The notes beneath the pieces are model-generated. The model ran no database searches. It had not been told where the DNA came from and saw only the letters and a program-made list of their open reading frames with translations. This document shows, one piece after another, positions 1 to 5,182 of a stretch of 5,182 nucleotides of DNA. Each line of letters starts with the position of its first letter. Position 1 is the stretch's first letter. The DNA comes from CAZSNH01 sp052388455 (GTDB lineage Bacteria; Pseudomonadota; Alphaproteobacteria; Rhizobiales; Hyphomicrobiaceae): positions 1 to 5,182 of the forward strand of contig JBQTIA010000069.1 in NCBI GenBank assembly GCA_052388455.1, in the 5' to 3' direction. The translations under genes and the position numbers were made by a program.

Positions 1-1
1 C

Positions 2-100
2 CGCCGCCTCGCCGCCTGGCTGAGGCAGCTTTGGTGTGCCTTGCTCCTGGTCATGATTGCGACGCGACCAGCCGCGGCGATGCGCCTGCAGACCGCCTAA
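2..100 (+). CDS. Possible 3' end of a convergent plus-strand gene (partial, unidentified)
   Basis: A reading frame is open from the window edge to a TAA at 98-100 and encodes about 32 residues. They include a hydrophobic run (WCALLLVMIA) followed by an Ala-rich segment and a short polar end. Most codons in this frame end in G or C, clearly more than in the neighbouring plus frame, and this matches the codon bias of the real genes here. If real, the gene runs toward the J-domain gene and ends 78 nt from that gene's stop, a convergent arrangement. The fragment is too short to assign to a family, and in GC-rich DNA such open frames also occur by chance. It could equally be intergenic sequence. 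No function is proposed. Confidence 0.27.
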   Translation, partial: RRLAAWLRQLWCALLLVMIATRPAAAMRLQTA

Positions 101-102
101 CT

Positions 103-114
103 AACGGCGCCGTT
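103..114. repeat. 12-bp perfect palindrome between the convergent ends
   Basis: AACGGCGCCGTT lies just after the plus-strand stop at 98-100 and is perfectly self-complementary. As RNA it could form only a short stem with a tight loop, and no T-run follows on either strand. It is therefore at best a weak transcription-end signal for either flanking gene. The rest of the 101-178 gap shows nothing else recognisable. Confidence 0.25.
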
Positions 115-178
115 CTTCACGGACGACAATGAAGCGCCGCTGGCAGTGTCGGGCCATCCAGCAGCAGACCGCCGCGCC

Positions 179-904
179 TTACGTCGCATCGCGCAGCAGC
201 ACGTCCTTGGCTTCGTTGATCTTGGAGGCGAGATAGGTCGAGCCGCCGCGGTCGGGATGCAGTTTCAGCATGAGTTCCCGGTGCGCCTTGCGGATAGCCT
301 CCTCGGTGGCGCCCGGTTCCAGGCCCAGGATTTCGAAGGCTTCGTCGTGGCTCATGCGCCCGTCGGGTCCGCTCGCCATCTCCTTCTCGCCGCGGGCCAT
401 ATCCTCGCGCCAGGTCGGATGCACGCGGTCGAGATAGGCTTCGAGCACCTGTGCGGACTGCGGATCGACGAACTGACAATCCTGCCATAGCAGCGCCAGC
501 TCCACCGGCTTCAGGCTTTCCAGCGCGCGCCCGGCGAACATGCCCTTGAGCACACGACCCGAGATGGCGCCCGTATCCTGCTCCAGCTCCATTTCGAGAT
601 GATCGGTCACGATGCGCGAGGTTTGTCCCGCGTTCGGGCCGGATGATCCGCCGGACCAGCGGCCGCGCATCGACGATCCGCCCGGCCATCCGATCCAGCC
701 CATCAGCCACGCGCCGAGCAGTCCGAGTGGCAATGCCTGCCCGAGATAGCCTCTGACCAGAAACACCGCGCCGAGTGCCAGGGCGATGATGCCCCCGAGC
801 ATCTTCAATTGATGTGCAAGTTGCGTCGTGTTTGCGCGTGCGAACCATTGCAGCGCCAGCAGGACGGAAACGAGCGCCGCGAGACCCAAAAGAAAGTACT
901 GCAT
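179..904 (-). CDS. Membrane-anchored J-domain (DnaJ-like/TIM14-like) co-chaperone
   Basis: A 241-residue protein with an N-terminal membrane region and a C-terminal J domain. Hydrophobic segments lie at about residues 2-20, 36-50 and 56-73. A Gly/Ser-rich linker follows (about 75-93), then a helical region (about 97-165) containing SRIVTDHLEMELEQDTG. The J domain spans about 187-240, with the signature HPD at 216-218 (LKLHPDRGG). It ends almost at the C-terminus and lacks the Gly/Phe, zinc-finger and substrate-binding parts of true DnaJ. By family knowledge, the HPD motif stimulates the ATPase of an Hsp70 (DnaK), so the protein probably recruits DnaK to the inner membrane; clients are unknown. 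The J domain should face the cytoplasm. The start ATG is six nt after the stop of the VWA gene and has only a weak Shine-Dalgarno sequence, so translation is probably coupled to that gene. The J-domain call is firm; the physiological role is not known. Confidence 0.93.
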   Translation of the reverse strand: MQYFLLGLAALVSVLLALQWFARANTTQLAHQLKMLGGIIALALGAVFLVRGYLGQALPLGLLGAWLMGWIGWPGGSSMRGRWSGGSSGPNAGQTSRIVTDHLEMELEQDTGAISGRVLKGMFAGRALESLKPVELALLWQDCQFVDPQSAQVLEAYLDRVHPTWREDMARGEKEMASGPDGRMSHDEAFEILGLEPGATEEAIRKAHRELMLKLHPDRGGSTYLASKINEAKDVLLRDAT

Positions 905-910
905 CCTGGC

Positions 911-1696
911 TCAATCCCCGCGCTTCAAGGCCGTGATCAGGAGCCGGGCGCCGGAGCCGCCCCGTTCGCCGAGCGCGAGAAGCGCCTTGCGTCCGCCGGC
1001 GGCATAGACGGCGACGGCCGAGAGCAGATCGCGGAGCTGCTGTGCGGAGCCTGCATCGAACCGGCAGTGGGCTCCCTTGGTCAGCCGTGCGATCTCACCG
1101 AAGGCCCGCGACGCCGCCGCATCGTGTCCTTCCTGGAACAGGAAAACCGGCAGGCCGATCAGCGCCAGCTCGCCGGCCCGCCCGCAGAGATCGTCGATAG
1201 TCTCCTCTGCCGCGTCGCCGACGAGCACCAGAGCGTGCACCTTCCTCGCCGCCGACTCTTGTGCCGCATGGGCGAGCACCTTGCCGATCTGCGTATAGCC
1301 GCCGCTGCACTGAACCCGTGTCATCAGCCGGGCGAGCGCGTCGGGGTCGCTCACCCACTTCGAGGATCGGCACTCGCCGGCGCCGCGGAAATACACGAGC
1401 TGCACGTCGAGCCCGCCGACATCCCGGACGGCGCGGAACATCTCGGACTGCTGCGCCAGCGCCATGTCCCAGGTCGGCTGCCGGCTCATGGTCGCGTCCA
1501 TGGCGAAGATGAGCCGTCCGCGGTCTTTTCCACTGGCCGGTGTCAGCGCTTTCATCCGCGCCACGAAATCGGCGACGTCGCCCGCTGCCGTGCCGCGAAC
1601 GCGGGGCACGCCCGGGTCGCTCGCTGCAGCCGGCGGCCCGTCGTCAGCGGACGTCGGCAAATCGGGTGTGCGAGGAGGTTTGCTTTTGGTCGCCAT
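911..1696 (-). CDS. VWA (von Willebrand factor type A) domain protein, cytoplasmic
   Basis: A 261-residue protein. Residues 1-36 are Pro/Ala/Asp-rich and look disordered. The VWA fold runs from about 60 to 230. It opens with the beta-strand RLIFAMDATMS, whose D67-x-T69-x-S71 matches the metal-ion-dependent adhesion site (MIDAS) pattern DxSxS with Thr for the first Ser. T135 (GGYTQIG) and D161 (VLVGDAAEE) fit the other two MIDAS positions, so metal binding looks possible. No signal peptide or membrane segment is seen, so a cytoplasmic protein is expected. VWA domains usually mediate metal-dependent protein-protein contacts; the partner is unknown. The following J-domain gene starts six nt downstream, so the two probably form an operon and may act together (inference). 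ATG 1696 is the most upstream possible start: an in-frame TGA lies at 1724-1726 with no start codon between. It has no Shine-Dalgarno sequence. The fold assignment is fairly secure, the function unknown. Confidence 0.88.
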   Translation of the reverse strand: MATKSKPPRTPDLPTSADDGPPAAASDPGVPRVRGTAAGDVADFVARMKALTPASGKDRGRLIFAMDATMSRQPTWDMALAQQSEMFRAVRDVGGLDVQLVYFRGAGECRSSKWVSDPDALARLMTRVQCSGGYTQIGKVLAHAAQESAARKVHALVLVGDAAEETIDDLCGRAGELALIGLPVFLFQEGHDAAASRAFGEIARLTKGAHCRFDAGSAQQLRDLLSAVAVYAAGGRKALLALGERGGSGARLLITALKRGD

Positions 1697-1702
1697 GCGC
1701 TG

Positions 1703-1708
1703 AATATA
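1703..1708 (-). promoter_or_regulatory. Candidate -10 box for a leaderless VWA transcript
   Basis: On the minus strand TATATT sits six nt before the ATG of the VWA gene. It is one mismatch from TATAAT and stands out in GC-rich surroundings. With usual spacing, transcription would start at the A of the ATG, giving an mRNA without a leader. This fits the absence of a Shine-Dalgarno sequence. The hexamer 17 bp further upstream (TGTTCT, 1726-1731) is a poor -35 match, so the promoter is a hypothesis. Confidence 0.35.
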
Positions 1709-1742
1709 GGGCGTAAGCCGCGTTCAGAACAGCCGCCGTCTC

Positions 1743-1756
1743 GTCCATGATTGGAC
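1743..1756. repeat. Short inverted repeat in the putA/VWA gap
   Basis: GTCCA-TGAT-TGGAC forms a 5-bp stem with a 4-nt loop, 54 nt past the putA stop. The stem is short and no T-tract follows on the minus strand, so it does not qualify as a rho-independent terminator. It may be chance or a weak pausing or operator element. The remainder of 1757-1809 shows no recognisable signal. Confidence 0.25.
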
Positions 1757-1809
1757 TACGGAGCGGTCGTCGGCCGGTGGCGGAACGGGTTGCACGCGAC
1801 TATTGCCGC

Positions 1810-4800
1810 TTACTCGTCGCGAGCGGTGCCGTGGGTCAGAAGCTGCACGTTGCCGCCGGTTGCCGTGATGTCGGTGGTCCGCACGCGCTCGGTGGCGAAG
1901 CGGGCCAGATAATTGGGTCCGCCGGCCTTCGGACCTGTACCCGAGAGACCCTCGCCGCCGAACGGCTGCACGCCGGGCACCGCGCCGATCTGGTTGCGGT
2001 TGACATAGAGATTGCCGACGCGGGCGTTGGCCGCCACATAGTCGGCGACGCCGGCGATGCGGCTGTGCAGGCCGAGCGTCAGGCCGAATCCCGTCTCGTT
2101 GATGGCCGTGACGACGCGATCCAGGTGACCGCGCTCGTAGCGGATGACGTGCAGGATCGGCCCGAACACCTCGCGCGGGAGACGCCTCAGCCGGTCGATC
2201 TCGTAGGCCGCCGGTGTGACGTAGCTCCCGACGCGGCACTCGACGGGCAGAGCCGTGTCGACGATCTCGCGTCCCTCGGCCTGCATCCGCATCTTGTGCG
2301 CATCGAGGATGTCCTGCGAGGTTTCGTCGATCACTGGGCCGATGTCGGTCGCGTCGTCGAAGGGATCTCCGATGTCGAGCGCCTCGATCGCGCCGGCCAG
2401 CATGGTCAGCGTGCGCGCGGAGACGTCCGCCTGGATGAACAATACACGTGCCGCCGAGCAGCGCTGCCCCGCGCTGTCGAAGGCCGAACGCACCGCATCG
2501 CGCACCACCTGCTCGGGGAGTGCGCTGCTGTCGGCGATCATGGCGTTGAGCCCGCCCGTCTCGGCGATGAAGGGCACGATGTCGGCCTTGCGGTCGGCGA
2601 GCGCGCGCTGGATGGCCCAGGCGGTCTCATTGGAACCCGTGAACGCCACGCCCTTGACGCGCACATCTGCGGTGAGCGCCGCGCCGACCTGCCCCTTGCC
2701 CGGCAGATAGTGCAGCACGTCGCACGGGACACCCGCCTCGTGCAGCAGCAGCGTGGCCAGGAAGGCGGTGACGGGGGTCTGCTCGGCCGGCTTCGCCAGC
2801 ACGGGGTTGCCGGCGGCGAGGGCCGCCGCGATCTGACCGACGAAAATCGCCAGCGGGAAGTTCCATGGCGCAATGCACGCGAAGGGGCCGCGCGCGCGCA
2901 TCTCCAGAGTATTCGTTTCTCCGGTCGGTCCCTTGAACGACGGCACGGTACCGAACACACGCCGTGCCTCGTTGGCCGTATAGCGCAGCATGTCGACCGT
3001 CTCGCGCACCTCGCCGAGCGCGTTGGGCACCGTCTTGCCCGCCTCGCGCACGAGCACCGCCATCAATCGCGAGCGATCGCGCTCCACGAGGTCGGCGGCG
3101 CGATCGAGGATGGCCGCACGCGCCGGTCCGCCGATGCGGTCCCAGTCGGCGGCGGCGGCCGAGGCGGCGCGGATGGCGGCATCCACCTGAGCCGGAGTCG
3201 TCACGCGCACAGAGCCGAGACGCTGTCGCCGGTCGTGCGGGCAGGTGAGCAGGCTTGCGAGCGGTCCGCCGGCTTCTACGCTTCCACCGATGATCGGCCC
3301 GACGTCGAAGGGTGTCTCGAGCGCCGCTTCCATCTCGGCGACGAGGCGCGCGCGCGGCTCGGCCTCGCTGATCGGCAGGCCGGCTGAGTTCTTGCGTTCC
3401 GGCCAGTAGATGTCCCGCGGGCGCGCCAGCAGCTTCTCCGCCGCGCCGCCCTCGGCCCGCTCGCGCTCCACCGCCTCGACGGGATCGCGGATGATGGTGG
3501 AAATCGGGGCCTCGTCGTCGGCCAGACGGTTGACGAAGGAGGTGTTGGCGCCGTTCTCGAGCAGGCGGCGGACGAGATAGCCGAGCAGATCCTCGTGGTC
3601 GCCGACCGGCGCGTAGATGCGGCACGGACGATCGAGCTTGTCGCCGCCGACGATCTCCGCGTAAAGCGCTTCACCCATGCCGTGCAGGCGCTGGTATTCG
3701 AACTCGGTCTGCCCGGCCGAGACGTAGGCGGCGGCTGCCGTGTGGGCGTTGTGGGTCGCGATCTGGGGATAGAAGGCGCGCGCATCGCTGAGCAGCAGCC
3801 GCATGGCGGCGAGGTAGGACACGTCCGTGTGCAGCTTGCGGGTCAGCACCGGATAGTCGGACAACCCGCGTTCCTGAGCCCACTTGATCTCGCTGTCCCA
3901 GTAGGCGCCCTTGACGAGGCGGACGGGGATGCGCTTGCCGGTCTGCTCCGAGAGGCGCCGAAGCCAGCGCAGCACCGGCACCGCCCGCTTGCCATACGCC
4001 TGCACGGCAATGCCGAGGCCGTGCCACGACGCAAGAGCGGGATCGAGGAACGCGCGGCCGAAGGCATCGAGCGTGATCTCCAGGCGATCCTGCTCCTCGG
4101 CATCGACGGTGACGTTGAGGCCGAGCCGCTCGGCGGCGGTCAGCAGCCGCATGAGGCGCGGCTGCAACTCACTTTCCAGCCGATGCTCCTTGCCGGGCTC
4201 GAAGCGCGGATTCAGCGCCGACAGCTTGACCGAAAGTCCCGGCCGCGAGACGAGCCGGTCGTGGTGGGTGGGACGCGGGCCGGCCGCCTTCCCCACCGCC
4301 TCCATCGCTCCGAGATAGCGCTCGAAATAGCGCCGGGCATCGGCATCCGTGCGCGCCGCTTCACCGAGCATGTCGTAGGAGAAGCGATAGCCACGGGCTT
4401 CGGCATCGCGCGCCCTGGCAATCGCCTCGTCGATGCCGCGGCCGAGCACGAACTGATCGCCGAGCACGCGGACCGCCTGCCGGATCGCCTGCCGGATGAC
4501 CGGCTCGCCCGAGCGGGCGACCAGCCGCTTCAGGGTGTCGAGAGGGCTGGCGCTCTTCGTGTCGCGGTGCTTGACCAGCCGGCCCGTCAGCATCAACCCC
4601 CATGTGGAGGCATTGACGAACAGGCTCGAGGAATGCCCGCGATGGCGCTCCCACTGGCCACCCGAGATCTTCTCGGCGATGAACTGGTCTGCGGTGTCGG
4701 CGTCGGGAATGCGCAGCAGCGCCTCCGCGAGGCACATCAGGATGATGCCTTCCTCGCTCGACAAGCCGTACTCGTGCATGAAGGCGTCGACGCCGGAGTG

Positions 4801-5025
4801 ATTGGCGCGGTTGTTGCGGGCGGCGAAGACGAGGCGGCGGGCGATCTCGGCCGTCCGCCGGCGCTCGTCCTCGCTGTGTGCGGCGCGCTCGGCAAGCCCG
4901 CCGACCAGACGCAACTCGTCGACCAGGGTGTGAGCCGAAATCTCGTCGCGCGGCGGCATTGGCCGCCCGACCTCCTTGGCGGCATGGCTCCCGCCTGCGG
5001 CATCCGATTTTCTCAGCGCACCCAT
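1810..5025 (-). CDS. putA: PutA, bifunctional proline dehydrogenase / glutamate-gamma-semialdehyde dehydrogenase
   Basis: This 1071-residue enzyme carries out both steps of proline catabolism. An FAD-dependent barrel oxidises proline to P5C and passes electrons to the quinone pool; after hydrolysis, an NAD+-dependent domain oxidises the semialdehyde to glutamate. An alpha-helical N-terminal region (about 35-190) precedes the proline dehydrogenase barrel (about 213-503). The barrel carries K267 (SVKLSALNPR), D308 (VDAEE), Y344 (QAY), Y471 (YAPVG) and R486/R487/E490 (RRLLENGAN), matching proline/FAD-site residues of E. coli PutA. The aldehyde dehydrogenase domain (about 600-1046) has N722 (PWNFP), K745 (KPAEQT), E822 (AETGG), nucleophile C856 (GQRCS) and E952 (EVFGP). 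The conserved tail PFGGEGLSGTGPKAGGP is present. There is no N-terminal ribbon-helix-helix domain and no extra C-terminal domain, so this is a type A PutA that should not repress itself; a separate regulator is expected. ATG 5025 was chosen for its GGAGG five nt upstream. ATG 4959 is a serious alternative (1049 residues). The frame stays open upstream to a TTG at 5100, which is unlikely to be the start. Confidence 0.97.
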   Translation of the reverse strand: MGALRKSDAAGGSHAAKEVGRPMPPRDEISAHTLVDELRLVGGLAERAAHSEDERRRTAEIARRLVFAARNNRANHSGVDAFMHEYGLSSEEGIILMCLAEALLRIPDADTADQFIAEKISGGQWERHRGHSSSLFVNASTWGLMLTGRLVKHRDTKSASPLDTLKRLVARSGEPVIRQAIRQAVRVLGDQFVLGRGIDEAIARARDAEARGYRFSYDMLGEAARTDADARRYFERYLGAMEAVGKAAGPRPTHHDRLVSRPGLSVKLSALNPRFEPGKEHRLESELQPRLMRLLTAAERLGLNVTVDAEEQDRLEITLDAFGRAFLDPALASWHGLGIAVQAYGKRAVPVLRWLRRLSEQTGKRIPVRLVKGAYWDSEIKWAQERGLSDYPVLTRKLHTDVSYLAAMRLLLSDARAFYPQIATHNAHTAAAAYVSAGQTEFEYQRLHGMGEALYAEIVGGDKLDRPCRIYAPVGDHEDLLGYLVRRLLENGANTSFVNRLADDEAPISTIIRDPVEAVERERAEGGAAEKLLARPRDIYWPERKNSAGLPISEAEPRARLVAEMEAALETPFDVGPIIGGSVEAGGPLASLLTCPHDRRQRLGSVRVTTPAQVDAAIRAASAAAADWDRIGGPARAAILDRAADLVERDRSRLMAVLVREAGKTVPNALGEVRETVDMLRYTANEARRVFGTVPSFKGPTGETNTLEMRARGPFACIAPWNFPLAIFVGQIAAALAAGNPVLAKPAEQTPVTAFLATLLLHEAGVPCDVLHYLPGKGQVGAALTADVRVKGVAFTGSNETAWAIQRALADRKADIVPFIAETGGLNAMIADSSALPEQVVRDAVRSAFDSAGQRCSAARVLFIQADVSARTLTMLAGAIEALDIGDPFDDATDIGPVIDETSQDILDAHKMRMQAEGREIVDTALPVECRVGSYVTPAAYEIDRLRRLPREVFGPILHVIRYERGHLDRVVTAINETGFGLTLGLHSRIAGVADYVAANARVGNLYVNRNQIGAVPGVQPFGGEGLSGTGPKAGGPNYLARFATERVRTTDITATGGNVQLLTHGTARDE
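4970..4977 (-). promoter_or_regulatory. Second Shine-Dalgarno sequence, supporting alternative putA start at 4959
   Basis: On the minus strand AAGGAGGT, a full match to the anti-Shine-Dalgarno consensus, lies 10 nt before ATG 4959. In the longer reading these bases encode Lys-Glu-Val. The spacing is slightly long. A protein starting at 4959 would have an N-terminus close in length to my recollection of the Bradyrhizobium PutA N-terminus, so this site may be the true or a second start. Confidence 0.45.
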
Positions 5026-5030
5026 CGCGT

Positions 5031-5035
5031 CCTCC
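5031..5035 (-). promoter_or_regulatory. Shine-Dalgarno sequence of putA (start 5025)
   Basis: On the minus strand GGAGG precedes ATG 5025 with a 5-nt spacer (ACGCG). The core and spacing are good, and it decides the annotated start against the upstream in-frame TTG at 5100, which has no such motif close by. Confidence 0.55.
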
Positions 5036-5129
5036 GCCAGCCTGCGGCACCACACACGATTCGCTCGGCTGCTGCAGCGTAGCAGATCGGCGCCGGACAA
5101 TCGAAAGCCGGAGCAGCGTTCGGACGGGA

Positions 5130-5182
5130 GCTAGTGTTCCGACTCTGACGCTTGGTTTCCAAGCGTCAGCCCGGAACCTAGC
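5130..5182. repeat. Large imperfect palindrome / long hairpin upstream of putA
   Basis: The inner arms at 5145-5155 (CTGACGCTTGG) and 5159-5169 (CCAAGCGTCAG) pair perfectly over 11 bp around a TTT loop. After a small internal loop (ACT opposite CC), outer arms at 5130-5141 (GCTAGTGTTCCG) and 5172-5182 (CGGAACCTAGC) add 11 more pairs with a single bulged T at 5135. In total 22 pairs form over 53 nt, and the structure reaches the window edge, so it may be longer. On the minus strand it is not followed by a T-run, so it is not an obvious terminator in that direction. It could be an interspersed palindromic repeat, the end of a small non-autonomous element, a terminator for a plus-strand transcript, or an operator region for putA. 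The sequence alone does not decide. The rest of the upstream region (5036-5129) shows no convincing promoter. Confidence 0.8.

Noticed and set aside
117..914. Alternative minus-strand frame (265 codons) over the J-domain gene
   Set aside because: The Arg/Gly-rich translation has no membrane segments or HPD motif. The frame at 179-904 encodes the recognisable protein.
1644..1748. 34-codon minus-strand frame (MDETAAVLNAAYALYS...) overlapping the VWA start
   Set aside because: It reads like plausible peptide sequence but has no Shine-Dalgarno sequence and overlaps the VWA gene out of frame. It would not be on a transcript starting at 1696. It is too short to support without conservation.
809..1750. 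Plus-strand open frame (313 codons) opposite the VWA gene
   Set aside because: It is antisense to a gene with a clear VWA fold, overlaps the J-domain gene start and the intergenic region, and encodes low-complexity Arg/Ala-rich sequence.
1743..1809. Rho-independent terminator after putA
   Set aside because: Only a 5-bp stem (1743-1756) is present, and no T-tract follows it on the minus strand. Termination after putA, if any, is not visible.
1747..3387. Long plus-strand open frame (546 codons) opposite putA
   Set aside because: It is antisense to the strongly conserved aldehyde dehydrogenase half of putA. Its translation is rich in Arg/His/Asp/Ala with no recognisable domain. Such frames arise from GC-rich codon bias on the opposite strand.
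3595..5082. Long plus-strand open frame (495 codons) opposite the 5' half of putA
   Set aside because: It is the mirror frame of a GC-biased gene. The product has no recognisable motif, and the minus-strand reading contains the full proline dehydrogenase signature.
5072..5100. putA promoter with TTGTCC (minus strand, 5095-5100) as -35
   Set aside because: The hexamer 17 bp downstream (CTGCAG) is a poor -10, and neighbouring spacings give nothing better. The evidence is too weak to annotate.
5098..5100. TTG start for a 1096-residue PutA
   Set aside because: It has no good Shine-Dalgarno sequence, and the added residues (LLRCSSRANRVWCRRL) look like translated intergenic DNA. Two downstream ATGs have strong ribosome binding sites.

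Overview
This is a GC-rich stretch whose codons end strongly in G or C. The gene content suggests an alphaproteobacterium, probably in Hyphomicrobiales (Rhizobiales). It carries a 'minimal' PutA without a DNA-binding domain, like the Bradyrhizobium enzyme, and a membrane-anchored J-domain protein of a type I associate with that order. The taxonomic call is an inference from protein character, not from a search.

Layout: three complete genes lie head-to-tail on the minus strand and fill nearly the whole window. Reading in the direction of transcription (from high to low coordinates): (1) putA, about 5025-1810, a bifunctional proline dehydrogenase / L-glutamate-gamma-semialdehyde dehydrogenase that oxidises proline to glutamate, with all recognisable catalytic residues intact. 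(2) After a 113-nt gap, a small cytoplasmic von Willebrand factor A (VWA) domain protein, 1696-911. (3) Six nt further on, a membrane-anchored J-domain (DnaJ-like) protein, 904-179. The VWA and J-domain genes are spaced like a translationally coupled operon. Nothing in the sequence links them functionally to proline catabolism. At the far left edge, a reading frame open from the window edge to a stop at 98-100 on the plus strand may be the tail of a convergent gene.

Non-coding parts: the 157 nt upstream of putA (5026-5182) end in a long imperfect palindrome (5130-5182; two 11-bp stems around a TTT loop). It is the most striking non-coding signal here, and it runs to the window edge. The putA/VWA gap (1697-1809) holds a TATATT box placed so that transcription would begin at or next to the A of the VWA start codon, which has no Shine-Dalgarno sequence. 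This suggests a leaderless mRNA. No RNA genes, insertion sequences, CRISPR arrays or convincing rho-independent terminators were seen.

Overall this is mostly an ordinary chromosomal region. The points worth a second look are the palindrome, the VWA/J-protein pair of unknown function, and the two competing start sites of putA. I do not see evidence for a new defence or mobile system.
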